A stretch of DNA of 64,000 nt from Psychrobacillus sp040274765 (GTDB taxonomy: Bacteria > Bacillota > Bacilli > Bacillales_A > Planococcaceae): the NCBI GenBank assembly GCA_040274765.1, contig JBEMAY010000002.1, positions 17,099 through 81,098 on the forward strand, read 5' to 3'. Shown here one piece after another: positions 44,000 to 51,768 of this stretch. Each line of letters begins with the position of its first letter. Position 1 is the stretch's first letter. A program made the position numbers and the translations under genes. Below the pieces are notes generated by a model. That model did not search any database. It saw only the letters and a program-made list of their open reading frames with translations, and was not told the origin of the DNA.

Positions 44000-45274
44000 T
44001 CACTCTATATCACTAATTAAAAAGGTGGATATCTCCGGAAAAATAGATAATACTACTATTAACATAATCATAATTATTGCATATGGAATGACCCCTTTAA
44101 CAATTTCATCAATCCTATTTGTTCTGTCTATTCCCTTTAAAACAAATAAGTTTAATCCAACCGGAGGAGAAATAAGAGCAAGCTCCATATTAATAACCAT
44201 AATAATAGCAAACCAAATTGGGTCAAAACCTAATGCCATAATTATTGGATATAAGATAGGTAAAGTGATTACCAAAATAGAAATTGTCTCCAAAAACATA
44301 CCTAATATTAGTAATACTATGTTGATTAATATAAATATAATCCATGGCGAAATATCTTGACTTGTAGCATAGTTTGTAATCGTCTGAGGAATGTTTAAAA
44401 TTGTCATTATGTAGCCAAGTAACATAGCTCCAACAATGATAAATAGAATCATTGCATTAGTTTTTACAGTTTCAATTATTATCTTTTTAAAATTAGCTAG
44501 AGTAAGGTTTTTATAGATAAATAACGAAATTGCAAAACTAACCATTACACCTACTGCCGCAGCTTCAGTGGGTGTAAAAATACCAGTGTAAATTCCCCCT
44601 ATTACAATTGCCGGCAATAACAAGCCCCAAATAGCAGTTTTAGTACCTTCCATTCTTTCAGCCCAAGTAGCTGGTTTATCTTTGATGTGACGAGTTTGAT
44701 AAGAAGCAAAAATCATAAAAGATATAGTTAATATTATTCCCGGCACAATCCCAGCTATAAATAGTTTACCAATTGATTCACCAGTAACAGATCCATAAAT
44801 AATCATCGGAACACTCGGTGGTATTAATATACCGAGAGTACCACCAGCAGCTAACATTCCTAACACGTGCCTCTTATTATACCCTCTCTTAACCATTTCG
44901 GGTAAAGCTACCGCCCCTACTGTTACTGCAGTGGCAACGCTCGAACCAGAAATTGCTGCAAAAATAGCACAACAAAAGAGCGTTGCAATGGCAAGTCCTC
45001 CCGGTAAGTGACGAAACCACCTGCTGGCCATTTCATATAAATCTCTTCCAACTCCACTTACTAGTAGAACTTGACTCATTAATACATACATTGGGAGTGC
45101 AGTTAAGGAAAAATCATCTAAAGCTTTATAAGAGATAATCGGCACTTGCATAAATGCAAAAGTACCACCATTAAAAATATACATTCCAACTACTGCAAGT
45201 AATGAAAGAGCAAATGCCACAGGTAAACCTAGAAGTAAAAACGTCCCTAGACCACCAATAAAGAAAATGTTCAA
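44000..45274 (-). CDS. dctM: TRAP transporter large permease (DctM)
   Basis: 424 residues with about twelve hydrophobic helices. GVGRDLYEMASRWFRHLPGGLAIATLFCCAIFAAISGSSVATAVTVG region and GTLGILIPPSVPMIIYG are typical of DctM. It forms the sodium-driven channel of a TRAP importer for small carboxylates. It is the last gene of the six-gene operon and overlaps the small permease by four bases. Confidence 0.96.
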   Translation of the reverse strand: MNIFFIGGLGTFLLLGLPVAFALSLLAVVGMYIFNGGTFAFMQVPIISYKALDDFSLTALPMYVLMSQVLLVSGVGRDLYEMASRWFRHLPGGLAIATLFCCAIFAAISGSSVATAVTVGAVALPEMVKRGYNKRHVLGMLAAGGTLGILIPPSVPMIIYGSVTGESIGKLFIAGIVPGIILTISFMIFASYQTRHIKDKPATWAERMEGTKTAIWGLLLPAIVIGGIYTGIFTPTEAAAVGVMVSFAISLFIYKNLTLANFKKIIIETVKTNAMILFIIVGAMLLGYIMTILNIPQTITNYATSQDISPWIIFILINIVLLILGMFLETISILVITLPILYPIIMALGFDPIWFAIIMVINMELALISPPVGLNLFVLKGIDRTNRIDEIVKGVIPYAIIMIMLIVVLSIFPEISTFLISDIE

Positions 45275-45768
45275 ATATGTTCCCCTCCCCTGTGAATATC
45301 ACCATCTATTATCTGCAAGATAAAGGCTATGCACATTAAGGCACCCCCTACTGGTAAAAATAATTCCGGTAGGTACATTGGAATCCTTAATAAAGAGGAA
45401 GAGGTAATCCCTAATTCAAATGTATTCATCACATGGTGAAATCCGTAATACGTAAAGATAATACTAAATACTAAACCCATCGCATTTGATAAATAAGCAA
45501 GGATTTTCTTAAACTTATCGTTCACGTTATTGATCAAGAGATCTACAGTAATATGAGAATAAGTTCTCACTGCATAAGCACTCCCCAAGAAACAACTTCC
45601 AATAATAGAGTATGTGGAGAGTTCAGTTGCCCAAATGGTAGGGCTATTAAATAACCATCGAGAAATAACTTCATAGAATGTCATAAATGTTGTTAGCACT
45701 ATTAACAAACCTGCCGTATATGCACCTATTTTTATTAGTGTATCGGAGAGTTTATAAAGTGATTTCAT
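45271..45768 (-). CDS. dctQ: TRAP transporter small permease (DctQ)
   Basis: 165 residues with four hydrophobic helices. TFYEVISRWLFNSPTIWATELSTYSIIGSCFLGSAYAVR is the conserved DctQ region. It is the partner of DctM and lies 13 bases after the dctP stop. Confidence 0.95.
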   Translation of the reverse strand: MKSLYKLSDTLIKIGAYTAGLLIVLTTFMTFYEVISRWLFNSPTIWATELSTYSIIGSCFLGSAYAVRTYSHITVDLLINNVNDKFKKILAYLSNAMGLVFSIIFTYYGFHHVMNTFELGITSSSLLRIPMYLPELFLPVGGALMCIAFILQIIDGDIHRGGEHI

Positions 45769-45781
45769 AACTTACCCTCCT

Positions 45782-46807
45782 TTATTGAACCAAGTCTAAA
45801 AGTTCATTCCCTGGTTCACCAGTGTTTTTTATAAATGCATCCCATGCAGGTTTAGCTGCTTCCTTCCATTCCTCCAGGTCTTCTTCGGGAACTTTATAAA
45901 CTTCCATACCTCTGTCTTCTAACTCTTTAGCCGTTTTTTCATCTTCAGATTTTGCTTTGTCACGGATCCACTTTTCTGTCTCTTGAGCAGTTTCAGTTAG
46001 TAAGGTTTGAGTCTCTATAGGAAGGTCATCCCAAAACTTTTTATTAACCGCTAAAATAAATTCGAGATACGCATAATTGTTAATCGTTAAGTATTTTGTT
46101 ACCTCGTCATACTTCCTTTGAACCATAGCGGTTGTTCCAGAGGTTGCTCCGTCAACCGTGTTACGCTGTAATGCCATGTATACTTCTCCGCCACCCATGA
46201 AGACCGGTGAAGCTCCATAAGCCTTTATCATTTCAGAAGGAATGTCACCTATGCTTCTAATTTTTAGTCCTTCAAAATCTTTCGGAGATTTTAGTGGTCG
46301 TTTATTATTTGCAAATTGAGCAAATCCATAATCTGCAAACATTAACACTTTTGCACCTTTATCTTCCATAGCAGTACGTAGCTTATCTCCAAACTCACCA
46401 TTTAAAGCTTCGCCTGTTTTCTCATAGTCATTAAAGACATAAGGTACGTCGAATACTCCCATCACAGGTACTGTACTAGCCCAAAGAGTTGATGAGTTTA
46501 CTCCCATCTCAACACCACCAGTTAAGATAGACTGGTTCATCTCTTTATCAGTTAATAATTGACCTGAAGGATATACTTGCATTTTTATAGCTCCACCTGA
46601 TTTTTCCATAACATCTTTTGCAAATTGTTCGATACCTATCGCTACATGGTGATCCGCAGGTAAATTATAGGCTAGGCGAATTGTAGTTTCTTCATATCCT
46701 TTCACATCTGAGCTAACTGCCTTAGTTTCTCCATCACTAGAACTACATGCCGATAATAGTAAAGTTACTACAATTAGAAAAGAAAAAGCTTTCCACAATT
46801 TTGTCAT
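45782..46807 (-). CDS. dctP: TRAP transporter solute-binding lipoprotein (DctP)
   Basis: 341 residues. The lipobox LLLSACS shows lipid anchoring, as is normal in Firmicutes. The DctP fold is seen in LRFAYNLPADHHVAIGIEQF-like beginnings (here IRLAYNLPADHHVAIGIEQ) and KSPKDFEGLKIRSIGD, including the conserved arginine that clamps the ligand carboxylate. It captures an organic acid for the DctQM channel. Its ATG overlaps the lyase stop by four bases, linking import to catabolism. The cassette suggests a hydroxylated dicarboxylate such as 3-hydroxy-3-methylglutarate (inference). Confidence 0.94.
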   Translation of the reverse strand: MTKLWKAFSFLIVVTLLLSACSSSDGETKAVSSDVKGYEETTIRLAYNLPADHHVAIGIEQFAKDVMEKSGGAIKMQVYPSGQLLTDKEMNQSILTGGVEMGVNSSTLWASTVPVMGVFDVPYVFNDYEKTGEALNGEFGDKLRTAMEDKGAKVLMFADYGFAQFANNKRPLKSPKDFEGLKIRSIGDIPSEMIKAYGASPVFMGGGEVYMALQRNTVDGATSGTTAMVQRKYDEVTKYLTINNYAYLEFILAVNKKFWDDLPIETQTLLTETAQETEKWIRDKAKSEDEKTAKELEDRGMEVYKVPEEDLEEWKEAAKPAWDAFIKNTGEPGNELLDLVQ

Positions 46808-47712
46808 TTTATTTCCTCCTTAATAATATTTCTTTCGATATGCCTAATACGCCCTAATGGGTTCTTCGAGGATAAGCTTGCCGCAAAATCTGCTGCATCT
46901 ATTAATTCATTTAAATCTAAGCCTGTGCTAATGTTCATTCGATGAAATAAGTAAACTAAATCTTCTGTTGCTAAATTACCTGCAGCGCCTGGGGCAAAGG
47001 GACATCCACCAATTCCAGAAACCGCTGTTTCAAAAATGCGAATACCCGCTTCATAAGCACTGTAGGCGTTTGCCAGTCCAAGACCCCTTGTGTCGTGTAA
47101 ATGAATTGCTATAGGTGTATTACCTACGATACTTAAAACTTCCTCACTTAGGGCTTTAACCTGATTAGGTGTCGCAACCCCTATCGTATCAGCAATAGTA
47201 ATTCGATCAGCCCCAATTTCTTTTACTCTTTGAACTAAGTCAATAACTTTTGATTTATCTACATCTCCCTCATAAGGACAACCAAAACTAACAGCAATTG
47301 AAAAATTAGTCTTAATGCCAGCTTGTTTAGCTTCCTGTTGAATTAATTTAAATTGCTTTAAACTCTCTTCAATAGTGAAGCCAATATTCTTTTGATTAAA
47401 TGTCTCTGTCGCTGAACTGACCCAATTTATTTCTGAGAGATTAAACTTTTTTAGCCGTTGAAATCCTTTATAATTGGGAACCAATGCAATTGATTCAAAA
47501 CTACCCAGCTTCGTCGATTCCCGGACAACTTCTTCTGCATCTGCCATTTGCGGAACTTTTTTAGGATGAACAAATGAAGTAACTTCAATAGAACTTACCT
47601 TTGCTTTTAGTAACCTACTAATTAGCTCAACTTTTTCTTCAACCGATATAAGTTTTGAATCGTTTTGTAACCCGTCACGAGGACTGACATCAATAATTTT
47701 TACATCGGTCAT
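46804..47712 (-). CDS. Hydroxymethylglutaryl-CoA lyase family enzyme
   Basis: 302 residues, full length. DVSPRDGLQND provides the arginine-aspartate pair, AIHLHDTRGLGLANAY the metal-binding histidines, and GGCPFAPGAAGN the catalytic cysteine loop that is the HMG-CoA lyase signature. The enzyme splits 3-hydroxy-3-methylglutaryl-CoA into acetoacetate and acetyl-CoA. Close relatives may act on other tertiary 3-hydroxyacyl-CoAs such as citramalyl-CoA. No leucine-degradation genes accompany it. It sits between a CoA-transferase and a TRAP receptor, one base from the former and overlapping the latter. Confidence 0.92.
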   Translation of the reverse strand: MTDVKIIDVSPRDGLQNDSKLISVEEKVELISRLLKAKVSSIEVTSFVHPKKVPQMADAEEVVRESTKLGSFESIALVPNYKGFQRLKKFNLSEINWVSSATETFNQKNIGFTIEESLKQFKLIQQEAKQAGIKTNFSIAVSFGCPYEGDVDKSKVIDLVQRVKEIGADRITIADTIGVATPNQVKALSEEVLSIVGNTPIAIHLHDTRGLGLANAYSAYEAGIRIFETAVSGIGGCPFAPGAAGNLATEDLVYLFHRMNISTGLDLNELIDAADFAASLSSKNPLGRIRHIERNIIKEEIK

Positions 47713-47713
47713 T

Positions 47714-48916
47714 TTAAATTACTCCCTTCTCTTTAAAGGTTTTGAATTCTTCTACAGACATATTTAGAAATTTAGTATAAATTTCTTCATTATGCTCGCC
47801 TAGTCTAGGTCCACTCCACTCAATTTTGCCGGGGGTTTCAGAAAGTTTAGGTACAATTCCAGGCATTAAAACCTTAGCGCCGTTTTGTATCTCTACTTTT
47901 TGAAGCATATCCCGGGCAATGTATTGCTCATCTTCAATAATCTCCTTTATTCCATAAATAGGCCCTACCGGAACGGATGCATCATCCAGAATTTTTTGCA
48001 CTTCTTTTAATGGAAATTGTTTCGTCCAGTCTTCAATAGCATTATCAATAAATTCAACATTATCTGCACGCCCTTGATTAGTTGAATACAACGGGTTAGT
48101 CGCTAAATCTTCTCTTCCTATTGCACTCATTAATCTTTGAAATATCTTATCCCCATTTCCTCCTATTACTATGTGCTTTCCATCCTTGCACATATATGTA
48201 TTAGATGGTGCTATTCCAGGAAGCGTACTCCCTGTTCTCTCCCTAACTACTCCTGTTAAGTCATATTCCGGTAGTATCCCCTCAAGTAAACTAAAAACAG
48301 ACTCATAGAGAGCTACATCAACTAGTTGTCCAGTCTTTAAAGGATGATTTTCCCTAGCTCTGAGCGACATAAGTGTGCCGATTACAGCATATAATCCAGC
48401 TATCAAGTCCCCCAAGGCTATCCCGACTCTGACTGGAGGTAGATCTGGATAACCAGTTAAGTATCTTAGACCTCCAATGGCTTCAGCCACACTACCAAAT
48501 CCAGCTTTTTCTTTATATGGTCCTGTCTGACCGTAACCAGAGATACGTGTCATAATAATTGAATTATTAATTTCCTTTAAATCTTCATATCCTAGACCCC
48601 ATCTCTCTAAAGTTCCCGGTTTAAAGTTCTCAAGAACCACATCAACCCCGCCCACAAGCTCCCGAACTATTTGCTGTCCCTCAGACTCACGCAAATTAAC
48701 TGTAATCGATTTTTTATTTCTTGATTGTACATACCACCAAACTGAAGTATCCTCATGCATAACCCTCCAGCTTCTTAAAGGATCCCCATTTTTAGGCTCT
48801 TCCACCTTTATTACCTCTGCTCCAAACTCCGCAAATAATTTTCCAGCAAATGGTGCAGCTACTAAGTTGCCTAATTCCAATACTTTAATTCCTTCTAACG
48901 GTTTTTTTGACAACAA
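47714..48916 (-). CDS. Class III CoA-transferase (CaiB/BaiF family)
   Basis: 400 residues. LEGIKVLELGNLVAAPFAGKLFAEFGAEVIKVE is the standard N-terminal start and the catalytic aspartate lies in LGDLIAGLYAVIGTLMSLRAR. These enzymes move CoA between acyl-CoA and a free acid. Together with the HMG-CoA-lyase-type enzyme and a dicarboxylate-type TRAP importer, a succinyl-CoA (or acetyl-CoA):hydroxy-dicarboxylate CoA-transferase is the simplest reading. Mammalian SUGCT, which uses 3-hydroxymethylglutarate or glutarate, is a relative. The start is one base after the gntR stop. Confidence 0.92.
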   Translation of the reverse strand: MLSKKPLEGIKVLELGNLVAAPFAGKLFAEFGAEVIKVEEPKNGDPLRSWRVMHEDTSVWWYVQSRNKKSITVNLRESEGQQIVRELVGGVDVVLENFKPGTLERWGLGYEDLKEINNSIIMTRISGYGQTGPYKEKAGFGSVAEAIGGLRYLTGYPDLPPVRVGIALGDLIAGLYAVIGTLMSLRARENHPLKTGQLVDVALYESVFSLLEGILPEYDLTGVVRERTGSTLPGIAPSNTYMCKDGKHIVIGGNGDKIFQRLMSAIGREDLATNPLYSTNQGRADNVEFIDNAIEDWTKQFPLKEVQKILDDASVPVGPIYGIKEIIEDEQYIARDMLQKVEIQNGAKVLMPGIVPKLSETPGKIEWSGPRLGEHNEEIYTKFLNMSVEEFKTFKEKGVI

Positions 48917-49570
48917 TTATTTCACCTCTTTTTTTCTACATAGTTCCATAAACAAATTGTAATCGCTTTCAATATGCTGTTTCATAAATTTTCTAGCACC
49001 ATCGCTATCTTGATCAACGATAGCCTGAAATATTTTTTGGTGTTCAATATAAGCTTGTTCAACATGAAAAGGATTTTCTTCTATGATGGACTTTCTATAA
49101 AAACTATTAATACCACGTAGATGAGAAACCATATTAATCAACCATTGATTATTACTAGCCTGAACAATTGCCTCATGAAAATTCAAAGACTTGTCCTCTT
49201 TACTAGTAATTTGTTTACCACTAAGCAATGAATCTCTTATCATCTCTAATTGTTCAGATGATCTTCTCTTTGCAGCGTAAAAAGATGAAAGCGGTTCCAT
49301 TTCTATTCGAAGTTCATACATGTGTTGAAAATCTTCCATAGTTGGTTTTACTACTGTCACTCCTCCTGTTTTTTTTACTTTCAGAAGCCCATCTTTCTCA
49401 AGCATTCTAATAGATTCTCTAATTGGGCTCCTACTAACTTCTAGGTCATTAGATAACTTTTCTTCTATCAACCTTTCACCAGGTCTCAATTCCCCTGTCA
49501 TTATTTGATTTTTCAAGTAATTATACACTTGGGTCTTTAAATTAGGATTTTTTTTAACAGTAGGTGACAA
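48917..49570 (-). CDS. GntR-family (FadR/FCD) transcriptional regulator
   Basis: 217 residues. The winged helix (about 10-75: YNYLKNQIMTGELRPGERLIEEKLSNDLEVSRSPIRESIRMLE) is followed by an FCD effector domain whose metal-ligand pattern includes NFHEAIV and the histidines of EQAYIEHQKIF. Such regulators usually respond to organic acids. It starts with TTG, six bases after GGGAGGG, and is the first gene of the operon. A matching operator lies at 49590-49606, so autoregulation and control of the whole operon by the imported acid are likely (inference). Confidence 0.93.
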   Translation of the reverse strand: MSPTVKKNPNLKTQVYNYLKNQIMTGELRPGERLIEEKLSNDLEVSRSPIRESIRMLEKDGLLKVKKTGGVTVVKPTMEDFQHMYELRIEMEPLSSFYAAKRRSSEQLEMIRDSLLSGKQITSKEDKSLNFHEAIVQASNNQWLINMVSHLRGINSFYRKSIIEENPFHVEQAYIEHQKIFQAIVDQDSDGARKFMKQHIESDYNLFMELCRKKEVK

Positions 49571-49589
49571 CCCTATCCCTCCCTCTTAA

Positions 49590-49606
49590 TTGTAGACTGT
49601 ATACAA
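49590..49606. promoter_or_regulatory. Probable GntR operator
   Basis: TTGTAGACTGTATACAA is an inverted repeat of TTGTA and TACAA, close to the NNGTATACNN core usual for FCD-type regulators. It lies about 15 bases downstream of the -10 box, over the expected transcription start, and 20 bases before the gntR start codon. Confidence 0.6.
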
Positions 49607-49620
49607 CTTTTATATTTTAA

Positions 49621-49649
49621 AGAATAATCAAAAAACTTTAAATAGTCAA
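49621..49649 (-). promoter_or_regulatory. Sigma-A promoter of the gntR-CoA-transferase-lyase-TRAP operon
   Basis: On the minus strand, TTGACT (plus 49644-49649) and TATTCT (plus 49621-49626) are separated by exactly 17 bases. It is the best vegetative promoter I could assign in the window. Confidence 0.6.
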
Positions 49650-49679
49650 TATAATTTATTGGAATTAATAATTATTATT

Positions 49680-49715
49680 TTCCACTATCTATTTTAGTTA
49701 AAATAGATAGTGGAA
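49680..49715. repeat. 36-bp near-perfect palindrome
   Basis: TTCCACTATCTATTTTA (17 bases) faces its exact complement across a two-base GT centre. No T-run follows on either strand, so it is not a standard terminator. It lies between the gntR promoter and the end of the ferrochelatase-like gene. The other thing seen in this 298-base gap is a weaker inverted repeat, TAACTTTAT/ATAAAGTTA, at 49801-49837. Confidence 0.7.
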
Positions 49716-49868
49716 TTTTACTCTTAATCTTTCAATTTTTTTTACCTAGAATTAAAAGACTTGCTTGTTTTAGATGAAATAACTTTGAAATCGAACCAAT
49801 TAACTTTATCTATTTTATTATCGAATAAATAAAGTTAGACAAATTATCACCCCTCTACTATTCTGTTT

Positions 49869-50789
49869 TTAACCATTCAATATTTCCATCAGCTGCTCTT
49901 CCACTATTTCAGCTAAGGCATTAACCGTGTCAAATGAATCTCCTGGAAATTCAGTACGAACAAACTCTACCTTTAGTTCATTGCTAACGGCTTGTGTATC
50001 TCTACCTATCTCATAAAATGATTCCATATCTGCCACAATGGATAATAGCTCACATGTCACAAAGCCGCGAGAACCTTCTGCACTTAAAGACCTCATTGCG
50101 TCCTTTACATCTGGACTAAGCCATCCATCCTTGCTACTCGCACTACGGTAGGTCATCATCCAATTTTCTACTCCAGCCTCTATAGCAACTGCTTGCGCCA
50201 TCGCTTGATATTGCTCAATATATACATTATTACCCGCTGGGTTTAGCGGCTGGCTATGCACAGTAAATAACACAAAAGCATCCTCCCTTACATGAGCTGG
50301 TAGCCACTTAAATGCTCGCTCCAAGCGATCACCATACACAGAGATGATGGCAGGGTGTGTATTCCAGTTTTTTATATGAATGAGCTCATGTTTTTGTCCT
50401 GATTTAGCTAGAAAATTTTCTACCTCTTTCTGATATACACCGGCTCCTGTCGGAGAAAATATAGGGTTAACAGAAAACGTGACAAAGGTTTCCACTCCAT
50501 CCTCTAGCATTTTCTTAAGTGTATCCTCTAAAAAGGGGGGTGTATGTTTGTAAGCGTTATACACTTTTACATCTTTTATCTTAGGTTTTAAAAGCTTCTC
50601 CAATCCTATGGCTATTCGTGCGGTATGAGCGCCTAATGGGTCATTGGAGCCAAACTCTCGGTATCTTTTCATAAAGTCCTCCACTACCATTGATGTTACT
50701 TCATCTTCACCAATGAGGTGGGTGAAAAATTCGGGGAGATCGTCTCTTGACTGTGGGGCTGCATACGCATAAAAAACAATACCAATCAC
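49869..50789 (-). CDS. Divergent ferrochelatase-like protein
   Basis: 306 residues, collinear with B. subtilis coproporphyrin ferrochelatase. The catalytic histidine is kept (FTVHSQP for SAHSLP) and a tyrosine stands near the N-terminal substrate loop (FYAYAAP). DGWLSPDVKD matches the PWLGPDV region. The C-terminal metal-side motif, ADHLEVLYD in the B. subtilis enzyme, is shortened to ADMESFYE, so the second metal ligand is doubtful. No hemE or hemY gene is next to it. It is probably a paralogue with an altered or lost metal-insertion role; it could still be active. Confidence 0.82.
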   Translation of the reverse strand: MIGIVFYAYAAPQSRDDLPEFFTHLIGEDEVTSMVVEDFMKRYREFGSNDPLGAHTARIAIGLEKLLKPKIKDVKVYNAYKHTPPFLEDTLKKMLEDGVETFVTFSVNPIFSPTGAGVYQKEVENFLAKSGQKHELIHIKNWNTHPAIISVYGDRLERAFKWLPAHVREDAFVLFTVHSQPLNPAGNNVYIEQYQAMAQAVAIEAGVENWMMTYRSASSKDGWLSPDVKDAMRSLSAEGSRGFVTCELLSIVADMESFYEIGRDTQAVSNELKVEFVRTEFPGDSFDTVNALAEIVEEQLMEILNG

Positions 50790-50835
50790 CGTACTTTAAA
50801 CTCCTTTCTATTTTAGGTAAAGCTTGCATGGAAAA

Positions 50836-50860
50836 AGGCCAGTCAATTTTGACTGACCTT
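50836..50860 (-). terminator. Terminator of the vWA gene
   Basis: GGCCAGTCAA (50837-50846) pairs with TTGACTGACC (50849-50858), and the minus strand continues with TTTTT. It lies between the vWA gene and the ferrochelatase-like gene. Confidence 0.85.
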
Positions 50861-50878
50861 ATTATATGTTTATTCTCC

Positions 50879-51526
50879 CTAGTGCTTACGGCTAGTAAAG
50901 TCCTTTTCTATCCTCTTCTTCCAAGAGCGGTCTATTTTGGACCCTTTACGGTAAGACGAAACTACGTTACTAACCGATTCATAGTTTAAACGTGTCCCTT
51001 CTTTATCTGCATGGTATTTGACGGCAAATTCCTCCGAAATCCCAAAGTTGGCTGCAGTGGCAATGGCGTCTATATTGGCTCCTAAAAATATAAATTCCCA
51101 ACCATACGACTCCTTTTGACGAGAAATCATCGATCTAATTTTTTCGTAATTATACTCACAGCTAGAGTTTTCCATCCCATCCGTCGTAATAACAAATAAT
51201 ACTCTACTAGCTCGTTGCTCAAAGCTTGTTCTCTTTTGTATGTTTCCTATTTTGTGTATGGTAGATCCTATTGCATCCAGTAATGCGGTCATTCCCCCTA
51301 CCTTGTAGTCCCTTTCAGTTATAGGTGAAACCCCTTTAACATTTATACGGTCATGTAGTAAATCATAGTTATCATTAAATAGCACTGTTGTAACAATTGC
51401 CTCTCCTTCCTCTTTCTTCTGTTTAGCAAGCATGGCATTAAAGCCTCCAATCGTATCTGCTTCTAGTCCTGCCATTGAACCACTTTTATCTAAGATAAAC
51501 ACTAGCTCTGTTAAATTGTTTTTCAT
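50879..51526 (-). CDS. von Willebrand factor A domain protein (TerY-like)
   Basis: 215 residues, nearly all one vWA domain. The metal-ion-dependent adhesion site is intact: LDKSGSMAG near the N-terminus, a threonine in VGGMTALLDAIG, and an aspartate in FVITTDGMEN. The basic tail KGSKIDRSWKKRIEKDFTSRKH has no partner motif I know. There is no signal peptide. The family helps assemble metal-dependent complexes and includes TerY of tellurium/stress operons, but no ter genes are nearby. GGAGG precedes the ATG. Confidence 0.85.
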   Translation of the reverse strand: MKNNLTELVFILDKSGSMAGLEADTIGGFNAMLAKQKKEEGEAIVTTVLFNDNYDLLHDRINVKGVSPITERDYKVGGMTALLDAIGSTIHKIGNIQKRTSFEQRASRVLFVITTDGMENSSCEYNYEKIRSMISRQKESYGWEFIFLGANIDAIATAANFGISEEFAVKYHADKEGTRLNYESVSNVVSSYRKGSKIDRSWKKRIEKDFTSRKH

Positions 51527-51579
51527 CGTATAGCCTCCATTAGTTTTTGTTTATATATAAAGAATATCAATTTCTACAA

Positions 51580-51656
51580 GGAGAAAGGTCGCTCACAAGG
51601 CGACATCTATAGGAAGGGATAATTTTAGAGCCTTCCCTGTCAGGCTACCTTTTTCC
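51580..51656. other. Highly base-paired intergenic element
   Basis: GGAGAAAGGT (51580-51589) pairs with ACCTTTTTCC (51647-51656), one pair being G-U as RNA. Inside are hairpins GTCGC/GCGAC (51588-51604) and GGAAGG/CCTTCC (51612-51636), giving a three-way junction. AGCCT/AGGCT (51629-51646) forms an alternative stem. It lies 54 bases upstream of the vWA gene, and upstream of the apparent yeeE promoter, so if transcribed it would more likely be in the vWA leader. It does not match a riboswitch class I recognise. Confidence 0.4.
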
Positions 51657-51695
51657 ACCTCCACGAATTGGCAAATATTTTTTTGAGCAAAATCA

Positions 51696-51727
51696 TTGTC
51701 ATATTTACTTTTCCAATGTAATATAAT
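51696..51727 (+). promoter_or_regulatory. Probable promoter of the yeeE-yeeD pair
   Basis: TTGTCA at 51696-51701 and TAATAT at 51719-51724 are 17 bases apart; TATAAT overlaps at 51722-51727. They sit about 45-70 bases before the yeeE start codon. Confidence 0.5.
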
Positions 51728-51768
51728 CCTATCAGTTTAGTAAGAATTAAAGAGAAGGCGGGATAAAC

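Noticed and set aside
51580..51656. Interpretation as an S-box, yybP-ykoY or ykkC riboswitch for yeeE
   Set aside because: The core motifs of those classes are missing and the element lies upstream of the apparent promoter.
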